A stretch of DNA of 9,874 nt from an uncultured Oscillospiraceae bacterium (GTDB lineage: Bacteria > Bacillota > Clostridia > Oscillospirales > Oscillospiraceae). Both the position numbers and the translations under genes were made by a program. The notes below the pieces were generated by a model. That model was not told where the DNA came from. It did no database searches and worked only from the letters and a program-made list of their open reading frames with translations. Where the stretch lies: NCBI GenBank assembly GCA_944385195.1, contig CALWWH010000122.1:1-9874 (forward strand), written 5' to 3'. Shown here in pieces: positions 1-6,439 of this stretch. Numbering within the stretch: position 1 is the first letter of the stretch; the number at the start of each line of letters is the position of its first letter.

Positions 1-281
1 GCTACGCCACCAAACGGTACCGCTCCAACTGCATCAACTGGGGGATTCTGCCCTTTACCTTAGACGCCGAGACAGCCTTTCCCTACGAACCCGGTGACTG
101 CGTCTTCGTTCCAAACATCCGCACGGCGGTTGAAAATGGCCTCGAAGCCATCCCTGCCACTGTTCTGAAAAAAAATGGCACCAGCGAAGCCATCATCCTG
201 CATCTGTCCGGTCTGACCGCTGATGAAAAGCAGATCCTGTTGGATGGCTGCCTGATGAACTACTATAAAGCCCAACACTGA
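1..281 (+). CDS. acn: Aconitate hydratase, C-terminal end (partial, cut by window edge)
   Basis: This is the last 92 codons of an open frame that enters from the left edge and stops at TGA 279-281. The visible protein contains SNCINWGILPF near its start and ends with GCLMNYYKAQH. The first matches the N-x-x-N-x-G-I-L-P signature of the aconitase swivel domain (domain 4). The ending resembles clostridial aconitases and related hydratases. Aconitase interconverts citrate and isocitrate in the cytoplasm using a 4Fe-4S cluster. The cluster cysteines lie upstream and are not visible here, so homoaconitase-like or other hydratase activity cannot be excluded from this piece alone. An isocitrate dehydrogenase starts 11 nt after the stop, which strongly favours aconitase. 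The downstream gene's AGGAGG overlaps this stop codon, so the two are almost certainly co-transcribed. Confidence 0.85.
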   Translation, partial: YATKRYRSNCINWGILPFTLDAETAFPYEPGDCVFVPNIRTAVENGLEAIPATVLKKNGTSEAIILHLSGLTADEKQILLDGCLMNYYKAQH

Positions 282-292
282 GGAGGCTAAGC

Positions 293-1501
293 ATGGAAAA
301 AATCAAAATGACCACTCCCCTGGTGGAGATGGACGGCGATGAGATGACCCGTATTCTGTGGCAAATGATCAAGGAAGAGCTATTACTGCCCTTCGTTGAT
401 CTCAAGACAGAATACTACGACCTGGGCCTTCCGGAGCGTGACCGCACCAGCGATCAGGTGACCATTGACGCAGCGAATGCCAACAAAAAGTATGGTGTCG
501 CGGTCAAATGCGCCACCATCACCCCGAATGTACAGCGCATGAGCGAGTATCACCTCCACCAGATGTGGAAATCCCCCAATGCAACCATCCGCGCAATTCT
601 GGACGGAACCGTTTTCCGCGCGCCGATCCTGCTGAGCTGCGTCAAGCCTGTTGTTAAGACCTGGGAAGCGCCCATCACCATCGCCCGCCACGCCTACGGC
701 GATATCTACAAGTCTGTCGAGTTGCGGACCGAGGAGCCGGGTGTTGCAACGCTTCGCTTTGTGGGCCAGAGCGGTGCGGTGCAGGAAGTTGAGGTGCAGC
801 GACTGGATGGTCCTGCGGTGCTGCAGGGAATGCACAACAAGGAGCAGAGCATCCGCTCTTTCGCCCGCAGCTGCTTCCAGTACGCCATCGACACCAAACA
901 GGACCTCTGGTTCTCCACCAAGGACACCATCTCCAAGACCTACGATGGAGCATTTAAGGAGATCTTTGACCAGGAATACCAGTCCTATCAGGCACAGTTT
1001 GAGACGCTGGGCATTTCCTATTTCTACACCCTTATCGACGACGCAGTTGCCCGCGTCATCCGCAGCAAAGGCGGCTTCATCTGGGCCTGCAAAAACTACG
1101 ACGGCGATGTTATGAGCGACATGGTCTCCACCGCCTTCGGCTCCTTGGCAATGATGACTTCCGTGCTCGTCTCCCCTGACGGTAACTACGAATACGAGGC
1201 CGCCCACGGCACCGTCACACGGCATTATTACCGCTACCTAAAAGGAGAGGAAACCTCTACCAACCCTATGGCAACCATCTTTGCCTGGACAGGCGCCCTG
1301 CACAAGCGCGGTGAGCTAGATCAGCTCCCGGATCTTTGCTCTTTTGCTGAAAAACTGGAGGCTGCCTGTATCGACACTCTGCAATCCGGCATTATGACCA
1401 AAGATCTGTGCAGCCTGGCCGAGGGCATTGAAGTCAAGCCGGTAAACACCGCCGACTTTATCCGCGCCATTCGCGCTAATTTGGAGCAAAAACTGGCATA
1501 A
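293..1501 (+). CDS. icd: NADP-dependent isocitrate dehydrogenase, eukaryotic-type (subfamily II)
   Basis: This 402-residue enzyme catalyses oxidative decarboxylation of isocitrate to 2-oxoglutarate with NADP+. It aligns by eye along its whole length with human IDH1 rather than E. coli Icd: MDGDEMTRI (13-21), KCATITP (72-78), MWKSPNATIR (91-100), ARHAYGD (131-137), STKDTI (208-213), GGFIWACKNYDGDV (260-273) and EAAHGTVTRHY (302-312). R132 matches the substrate arginine R132 of human IDH1, Y138 and K210 the catalytic Tyr139/Lys212 pair, and D249, D272 and D276 the metal ligands. R310-H311 correspond to the R314-H315 pair linked to NADP preference. The length is normal for bacterial members. The start at 293 has AGGAGG (281-286) six nt upstream, overlapping the aconitase stop. 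The pair supplies 2-oxoglutarate, probably for glutamate synthesis (inference). No clear terminator follows. Confidence 0.97.
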   Translation: MEKIKMTTPLVEMDGDEMTRILWQMIKEELLLPFVDLKTEYYDLGLPERDRTSDQVTIDAANANKKYGVAVKCATITPNVQRMSEYHLHQMWKSPNATIRAILDGTVFRAPILLSCVKPVVKTWEAPITIARHAYGDIYKSVELRTEEPGVATLRFVGQSGAVQEVEVQRLDGPAVLQGMHNKEQSIRSFARSCFQYAIDTKQDLWFSTKDTISKTYDGAFKEIFDQEYQSYQAQFETLGISYFYTLIDDAVARVIRSKGGFIWACKNYDGDVMSDMVSTAFGSLAMMTSVLVSPDGNYEYEAAHGTVTRHYYRYLKGEETSTNPMATIFAWTGALHKRGELDQLPDLCSFAEKLEAACIDTLQSGIMTKDLCSLAEGIEVKPVNTADFIRAIRANLEQKLA

Positions 1502-1557
1502 TCGCATAAAAATCTCCTCCATTCCACAGCGAGTTTTTGATATTCCAACTTATATTG

Positions 1558-1586
1558 TTGACACCTCTTTTGTTTTCATGTATAAT
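1558..1586 (+). promoter_or_regulatory. Consensus sigma-A promoter for the Gfo/Idh/MocA gene
   Basis: A perfect -35 box TTGACA (1558-1563) and a perfect -10 box TATAAT (1581-1586) are separated by 17 nt, the optimal housekeeping sigma-A arrangement. Transcription should start near 1593-1594, giving a leader of about 30 nt. The DNA upstream (1531-1557) is AT-rich and could act as an UP element. A weak CAAC/GTTG inverted repeat (1546-1549 and 1557-1560) touches the -35 box; I do not regard it as a proven operator. Confidence 0.93.
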
Positions 1587-1605
1587 GGACATATCTACGA
1601 AAATA

Positions 1606-1613
1606 AAAAGGAG
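1606..1613 (+). promoter_or_regulatory. Ribosome binding site that fixes the start of the Gfo/Idh/MocA gene
   Basis: AAAAGGAG lies nine nt before ATG 1623. An in-frame ATG at 1578 would begin inside the promoter, upstream of the expected transcript start, and would place the promoter -10 box inside the coding region. Position 1623 is therefore the true start. Confidence 0.92.
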
Positions 1614-1622
1614 TGCATTCCC

Positions 1623-2870
1623 ATGAAAAAGATCAAAGTCGGCGTCATTGGCTGCGGCGGCATCTGTAAGGCTACCTACATGAACAACATGGTCAACGTC
1701 TTTGAAGTCATTGACGTTGTCGGCTGTGCAGACCTGATTGATTCTCGCGCCCAGTGGATGGCCGATCACTACGGCATCAAGAAGATGACCAACGAGGAGA
1801 TCTACAACGATCCTGAGATCCAGGTTGTTGTCAACTTGACCTATCCTGAGTCCCATGTGGAGGTCTCTGCCGCCGCTATGAAGCACGGCAAGCATGTCTA
1901 CTGCGAGAAGATGATGGCCCCCACCTTCGAGGAGGCCACCATGCTCATGCAGCTGGCCAAGGAGAACAACGTTGTTATGACCACCGCCCCGGACACCTTC
2001 CTTGGCGCCTGGGAGCAGTCCGCCCGTAAGTACTTGGACGAGGGCATTGTTGGCAAGCCCATCACTGTCCATGCCCAGGTCACCTCCCACTATGAGCCCG
2101 AGTCTCCCTTCTTTGACACCGAGCCCAAGCACTTCTTCTTCCCCCTGCACTACGGCGGCGGCTTCCCCTTTGATCTGGGCGGCTACTACCTGCACGAGAT
2201 GATCAACCTGTTCGGCTCCGTCAAGCGTGTCACCGGCTTCGGCGGCAACATCAACCCCCACCGTACTTTCGTCAACCCGAAGCATCCGAAGTACGGCGAG
2301 CCCTTCGAGGTCAACACCCCTACCACCCTGCTGGCTGCTCTGGAGTTTGAAAACGGCGTCCTGGGCACCTTCCACATCTCCTCTGACTCCCAGATGAGCC
2401 AGGCTTTCGTGGTCACCGGCACCGACGGCACTCTGAAGCTGGGCGACCCGAACATGTTCAATGACAAGCTGACCGTCACCCGTCCCGGTGCACAGCCCCA
2501 GACTGGCCGCATCCGTCCGGGCGAGGCTCCCACCGCTGCCGGTGGACCCAAGGCTGTCGAAACCGACAACGATGTTCAGCAGCTCAATGAGTTCACCATG
2601 TCGCAGTCCGTCGACCTGCCCATCCTGCACGGCTTCTACGAGTCCTGCCGCGGCGTCGGTCTGGCCGACATGTGCTACGCGCTGCTCAACGGCCGCCGTC
2701 CCCGCTGCCATGCGGACATCGGCTATCACGCCATCGAGATCATCCATGGCATCCAGGAGTCTTGCAAGACCGGCAAGATCTATGAGATGACCTCCCGTTG
2801 CGAGCGCCCCGCCCCCATCCGTCCCTCTGCGCTGTCCTTCACCGCTCAGGAAGCGACCCTGGACGACTGA
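1623..2870 (+). CDS. Gfo/Idh/MocA family NAD(P)-dependent oxidoreductase, substrate unknown
   Basis: The protein has 415 residues from the ATG at 1623. The Rossmann start is VGVIGCGGICK (6-16), with an acidic D37 after the second strand. NLTYP (71-75) and YCEKMMA (93-99) follow in the positions of the nucleotide-binding NxTP and catalytic EKP motifs. The lysine K96 is kept, but the proline is replaced by Met97. The C-terminal alpha/beta domain has GGGFPFDLGGYYLHEMINLFG (178-198), where a tyrosine replaces the common histidine. This is the pattern I know from the Firmicute clade with D-x-G-x-Y-Y. KYGEPFEVNTPTT (223-235) also fits that clade. These enzymes oxidise or reduce sugars, inositols or related polyols. 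Codons are strongly biased to C or G endings, more than in icd. It is a monocistronic unit between its own promoter and terminator. The substrate cannot be read from sequence. Confidence 0.95.
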   Translation: MKKIKVGVIGCGGICKATYMNNMVNVFEVIDVVGCADLIDSRAQWMADHYGIKKMTNEEIYNDPEIQVVVNLTYPESHVEVSAAAMKHGKHVYCEKMMAPTFEEATMLMQLAKENNVVMTTAPDTFLGAWEQSARKYLDEGIVGKPITVHAQVTSHYEPESPFFDTEPKHFFFPLHYGGGFPFDLGGYYLHEMINLFGSVKRVTGFGGNINPHRTFVNPKHPKYGEPFEVNTPTTLLAALEFENGVLGTFHISSDSQMSQAFVVTGTDGTLKLGDPNMFNDKLTVTRPGAQPQTGRIRPGEAPTAAGGPKAVETDNDVQQLNEFTMSQSVDLPILHGFYESCRGVGLADMCYALLNGRRPRCHADIGYHAIEIIHGIQESCKTGKIYEMTSRCERPAPIRPSALSFTAQEATLDD

Positions 2871-2901
2871 TTCTTCGGCGCAGCATTCCTTTGACTGTAC
2901 C

Positions 2902-2944
2902 AAGAAGGCCCCACGCTGCACTCTTGCAGCGTGGGGCCTTCTTT
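2902..2944 (+). terminator. Strong intrinsic terminator, possibly bidirectional
   Basis: A perfect 19-bp GC-rich stem (2902-2920 paired with 2925-2943) closes on a CTCT loop. Its 3' arm ends in CCTTCTT and continues with T. It starts 31 nt after the stop of the oxidoreductase gene. The minus-strand reading also ends in CTT, so it may help to stop transcripts coming from the convergent csaB gene. Confidence 0.92.
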
Positions 2945-3042
2945 CCTCGCAGCCTTCGCAGCTGACTTTTACCTCGGAAAGTCGAGGATTTGCCGGCGCA
3001 AAACTGCTGAGGTTCGAGTCGTAAGTCCGCGGCAGCGCAGCC
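2945..3042. other. Convergent spacer rich in short inverted repeats (possible REP-like element)
   Basis: This 98-bp stretch between the terminator and the csaB stop holds several small symmetrical elements. CCTCG/CGAGG pairs at 2972-2976 and 2983-2987. GACTTT/AAAGTC pairs at 2964-2969 and 2978-2983 and overlaps the first pair, so the two hairpins are mutually exclusive. TTTGC/GCAAA pairs at 2989-2993 and 2998-3002 around a CGGC loop. TCGCAGC is directly repeated at 2947-2953 and 2956-2962. No gene is evident. It could be a degenerate terminator region or a copy of a genome-wide repeat; sequence alone cannot decide. Confidence 0.35.
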
Positions 3043-4143
3043 TCACTGGTCAATAATCGCAGCAATCAAGTTCTCATTGGTGCTCAGCTTCGCTTGCAGC
3101 GCATCACGGCGGAGGGCTACGGTTTTGCGCAGACGGTCCCGTTCCTGCCAGGCCGTTTCAAACGCTGCCTGGAACGCCTCCAGCGTAAAATCCTTGGTAG
3201 TAGATACTGACTTCTGCTCCACAGAGTGGAGAAACGCCTCCACCTTGGGGTCGTAACTGATACCCAACATGGGGACATCCATGACCGCTGCATAGATCAG
3301 CGAGTGCAGACGAACCCCAACGAGAAAATCCATATTTCCAATAATGGAGAGCATCTCGTCGGAGAGGTGCTTCTTCCGCACACAGCCCACATCCTCGTGC
3401 TGCAGCCGATCTGCCAACTGCACTGCGATGTTGAGGTCCTCTACATAGTGGAACGGGATGAGCACACACTGGGCGTTGTACGTCTGGGCCAACCAGCGGA
3501 TGCATTTCTCCACCTCGGCGGCGAAGGCGCTGTTCGGGTCACGCTCCTTGACGGCCCAGCCGATCACCGGACGGCCTTCCGTGCGGCCGCAGCCCTCCTC
3601 CTCGAGGATCTGCCGGCCTTTTCCCAGGCCAGGACGCTCAATTCGCAGCACCGGGTCAGCGGTGACGATCACTTTCTCCGGAGGCAGACCAATTTCTTGC
3701 AGCAGCGCGCGGGAACCTTCGTCACGGACGATGATGCCATGCACCTTCTGCAAAGCCTTGGCGGTGCGGCGGCGGTTTTTCTCGTCGTTGATCGGGCCGA
3801 TGCCCTGGGAGTAGATAAAGACCTTCTTGCGCATAAACAGCGCCAGATTGATCAGCAGAAGGTAGTATAGAATACTTTTCGACGAGGTCGCATCCTGGAG
3901 CAGACTTCCGCCGCCAGAGATCAGCATATCACAGTGGGCAATTTCCCGCAGGATGGCCCACGGCGACATGCGAGGCACCGCACGAACGCCAAATTTCTGC
4001 GCCGTGTCCTCCGGGCGCTGGGACAGGACGGTGATCTCAATATCGTTCAGACGGGCACGGAGATTTTCAACCACCGCCCGCAGAACCGATTCATCGCCAA
4101 TGTTATTAAAGCCGTAATATCCCGAAATCAGGATCTTATACAT
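3043..4143 (-). CDS. csaB: Polysaccharide pyruvyl transferase CsaB
   Basis: CsaB transfers pyruvate as a ketal from phosphoenolpyruvate onto a cell-wall polysaccharide. In S-layer bacteria the pyruvylated polymer anchors proteins through SLH domains. The 366-residue protein carries the family marks: SGYYGFNNIGDES (7-19), LISGGGSLLQD (74-84), YSQGIGP (111-117), TADPV (161-165), VGVRLHSLIYA (275-285) and SYDPKV (296-301). The length is typical. There is no signal peptide, so it should act in the cytoplasm on the lipid-linked precursor. Its ATG (4141-4143) lies inside the end of the DUF5693 gene, with an 8-nt overlap. GGGAG at 4152-4156 is eight nt upstream, so translation is probably coupled. 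Whether this strain has an S-layer or SLH proteins cannot be seen here. Confidence 0.92.
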   Translation of the reverse strand: MYKILISGYYGFNNIGDESVLRAVVENLRARLNDIEITVLSQRPEDTAQKFGVRAVPRMSPWAILREIAHCDMLISGGGSLLQDATSSKSILYYLLLINLALFMRKKVFIYSQGIGPINDEKNRRRTAKALQKVHGIIVRDEGSRALLQEIGLPPEKVIVTADPVLRIERPGLGKGRQILEEEGCGRTEGRPVIGWAVKERDPNSAFAAEVEKCIRWLAQTYNAQCVLIPFHYVEDLNIAVQLADRLQHEDVGCVRKKHLSDEMLSIIGNMDFLVGVRLHSLIYAAVMDVPMLGISYDPKVEAFLHSVEQKSVSTTKDFTLEAFQAAFETAWQERDRLRKTVALRRDALQAKLSTNENLIAAIIDQ

Positions 4144-6241
4144 CAGTTTTTCTCCCTTTTTTCCAGAAATATCGCAGCAATTCCAACACTGCTATGCCAA
4201 CCAGGCCAATGACCAGTCCGAAGGCCACTGCATAGCCCGTCCGTGCAAAACTCAGATTCAGCGGCGAGCGCAGGTGCAGGAAGGTGTTGACAAAGCTGGT
4301 GGCGCCGATTGCCATGCCCAGCCCAACAAAGATGGGCAGCAGCCTCCAACGACGGGCGCACAGATAGATAAACCACATCATACAGGGGACGCCGATGAGG
4401 AATTCCTTGGTACGTGGACGGGCGACGAGCTTCTCTTCCAGGAAGTTGCGAATCATCAGCTCTACTGTACTGGCTCCGCCAACCGTGTTGCCAGTCCGGA
4501 CGATATAGTATAGACCAGCCAAGCCGGCCACACCGATGAGCGCCGCTGCCAACATCGCCCAGGCCACCCAGCGCAGCTTGACCGGCCGCTCCAGGCCATC
4601 CCGCAGCCAGGCGCGCAGGGCTTTGTACTCTCTTGGAATTTGCAGATTCAGCTCTCCCGGCAGCAGCAGATACAGGTAAGCCAAGACATAAAGGCCAATG
4701 GGGACGATCTGCATGAGCTTGACGGCACGATAGAGGCGGAATTCCAGCAGATAAGCTGTCTCAGACAGCGCCGCCGTACTGACCAACGCACCGATCATCG
4801 ATAAAAAGACGCACAGCAACATCCCCACCACGCTCAAAGCCAGGATGCGCCAAGAGCTGCCGAGGGGCTTGTAATCCCGCAGGGCCCGCAGCAGCACCAG
4901 CATGGCTAGGGTCGGATAGACAATGCCTGCGGCAATGTTCAGCAGCAGATTCGCGGTCTGGCCGAGAACCAGGAATGCCCCCACAACGCCGGCGCTGCCG
5001 ATGAGAACCAGCAGCCACTGCCCCAGAGGCTTGATGGGAAACACAGTACAAAGCAGCAGCACCGCCGCCGCGACGGAACAGATTCCCAGCAGGATACGTA
5101 ATCCCGTCGGCTGCGAAACCACCGTCATGGGCTCCACATCACCAAAGGTGAATCCATAATCCGCCAGACGGGCCATAGTATCCGTGACCATCAGCTCGTA
5201 GGGCTCAGGGTCGACAATATAGACCTCTTCCTCGTCGGTGTCCAGGATGGCGCGGAGATAGATCACGCGGCAGTTTCTCTCCGCTACTGCACGGAAAAAG
5301 GAGTTGACAATCTCCTCGGAACTGCCGTAGCTGTAGTACTGGTAGCGCCACTGGATATAGTCCCACTCGTTGAACATGCGCACGGTGTTGTAGTTCATCT
5401 TTGTGATGATCTCGTTAAAGCCGGGCCAGGTCAGGTTTCCGCGCTGGTCGGCACACTCGGTGGCCAGGAGATGAACGTCGGCAAAGTATTCCTCCATCAC
5501 TCGCAGGGCCATCTCGGGGGCATCATAGCCAGGCAAGCCGTCGTCACCGCCAAAGAAATACTGCGGATCCGGGTTTAAGGCACGGAAACTCTCCAGCACT
5601 GCCGTCAAGAATCGCTCCCCATTGAGGCCCTTGATGGTGGTGGTGCGCGGAAGTACGGTCATCCCGGCCTCCCGGAGCATCTCCACCGTCCCAGGCCAAA
5701 AGCCCAGAGGCAGCAGGCGCAGATTCCGTTCCCTGCTGGCAGGGATGTAAAGGCAGTACAGCCCGTCCTTCTGCGCCGCAGTGTATTCAAATTCGTCCAG
5801 ACGAGCTGTCATATTGTTGATGATCCACTCCGCCGCACCGCTGTCGTAGCAAGCTACTATGACATCATAGTTTGAGCCGCTGGCCAGTACTGCCTTAACA
5901 ATCTCCTCAGGGAGCGTTGCAGACCAGCCGGAGGTCTTACGCAGTTCCGCCAGATCCCAAACGTCCACAGGAACCGTAGGATCTTTACCCAGAGAGTCCA
6001 GCGTCGACTCAAACAGGGCTACCTTTTCAAGCCCCAGATCGTTCAGATAGTGCATCCACCAGCTGATATCATACTTCGACTGCTGGGAGAGATTCTGGAA
6101 GTCCTTATAGTCCACGATGATGTCATAGGTCATGTTCGCCTGCTCCGCCTGCATCCTCGGAACGAGCATCACACCCGCCACAAGCACCGCCGCCAACGCC
6201 AGTATCCACAGCCCCAGATGGGCCTTGATCCACTGCTTCAT
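4136..6241 (-). CDS. DUF5693 family multi-pass membrane protein
   Basis: The 701-residue protein starts with one membrane helix (about 8-28). A soluble, probably extracytoplasmic domain follows (about 30-378), then roughly nine hydrophobic helices (near 381-400, 407-427, 433-452, 464-489, 508-528, 556-580, 612-628, 633-652, 668-690). Between the later helices lie YYIVRTGNT (578-586) and VARPRTKEFLIGVP (606-619), which I recognise as the conserved signature of the DUF5693 family. The biochemical function of that family is not established to my knowledge. The gene overlaps csaB by 8 nt, so a role in making, exporting or attaching the pyruvylated cell-wall glycan is likely (inference). Start: ATG at 6241 with AGAGGT (complement of 6248-6253) seven nt upstream. 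It is the first gene of its unit, but I could not identify a convincing promoter. Confidence 0.85.
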   Translation of the reverse strand: MKQWIKAHLGLWILALAAVLVAGVMLVPRMQAEQANMTYDIIVDYKDFQNLSQQSKYDISWWMHYLNDLGLEKVALFESTLDSLGKDPTVPVDVWDLAELRKTSGWSATLPEEIVKAVLASGSNYDVIVACYDSGAAEWIINNMTARLDEFEYTAAQKDGLYCLYIPASRERNLRLLPLGFWPGTVEMLREAGMTVLPRTTTIKGLNGERFLTAVLESFRALNPDPQYFFGGDDGLPGYDAPEMALRVMEEYFADVHLLATECADQRGNLTWPGFNEIITKMNYNTVRMFNEWDYIQWRYQYYSYGSSEEIVNSFFRAVAERNCRVIYLRAILDTDEEEVYIVDPEPYELMVTDTMARLADYGFTFGDVEPMTVVSQPTGLRILLGICSVAAAVLLLCTVFPIKPLGQWLLVLIGSAGVVGAFLVLGQTANLLLNIAAGIVYPTLAMLVLLRALRDYKPLGSSWRILALSVVGMLLCVFLSMIGALVSTAALSETAYLLEFRLYRAVKLMQIVPIGLYVLAYLYLLLPGELNLQIPREYKALRAWLRDGLERPVKLRWVAWAMLAAALIGVAGLAGLYYIVRTGNTVGGASTVELMIRNFLEEKLVARPRTKEFLIGVPCMMWFIYLCARRWRLLPIFVGLGMAIGATSFVNTFLHLRSPLNLSFARTGYAVAFGLVIGLVGIAVLELLRYFWKKGRKTDV

Positions 6242-6439
6242 ATGAGTACCTCTTTTCGCTAATGCGATGATATAGTTTGCCTAATGATGGATCTCCTTCG
6301 TAAAACTCTGGATATATCTATCTTTTTGCACTTATGGGCAGAATGATGCATCCACCGCAGTGGACGTTGCGTTTTGCATATGCACTCTCCCGATGGGGCC
6401 GCCGAAGGGAAGAGCCCGAATAAGGGCAGAGCGTTGATT
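6242..6439. other. Spacer between two minus-strand units, with small palindromes
   Basis: This is a 198-bp non-coding gap. It contains the palindromes TGCATATGCA (6375-6384), GATGCATC (6345-6352) and GATATATC (6311-6318), a TCCAC-CGCA-GTGGA hairpin (6351-6364), and two copies of TTTTGCA (6324-6330, 6372-6378). It should hold the end of the SDR operon transcript and the promoter of the DUF5693-csaB unit. I found no hairpin followed by a T-run on the minus strand and no -35/-10 pair better than a few matches to consensus. I therefore mark it as regulatory space without a defined site. Confidence 0.4.

Noticed and set aside
383..1225. 280-codon minus-strand frame opposite icd
   Set aside because: It is a shadow of a fully conserved enzyme, with no ribosome binding site argument and no recognisable motif.
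1487..1539. 8-bp inverted repeat CAAAAACT/AGTTTTTG around the icd stop, a possible terminator
   Set aside because: The stem is mostly A-T pairs with a 37-nt loop and no proper T-run beyond the stem, so it is too weak to call a terminator.
1578..1622. Upstream in-frame start for the Gfo/Idh/MocA protein
   Set aside because: The ATG at 1578 lies inside the promoter, before the expected transcript start. The Rossmann fold begins right after the ATG at 1623, which has a good ribosome binding site.
1476..3065. Long open frame of 529 codons on the minus strand opposite the Gfo/Idh/MocA gene
   Set aside because: It is antisense to a clear enzyme gene with strong codon bias, which leaves few stops on the other strand. 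Its protein is low-complexity, and it runs through the terminator, the promoter and the end of icd.
3226..3870. 214-codon plus-strand frame opposite csaB
   Set aside because: It is antisense to csaB, whose conserved motifs are all intact; the predicted product has no family features.
6293..6298. AAGGAG on the minus strand in the spacer upstream of DUF5693
   Set aside because: It is a good Shine-Dalgarno match, but no ATG, GTG or TTG with an open frame of meaningful length follows at the right distance, so it is probably chance.
6385..6415. CTCTCCC/GGGAAGAG imperfect hairpin downstream of the SDR gene, considered as a terminator
   Set aside because: It has a bulge and a 15-nt loop, and no T-run follows on the minus strand.
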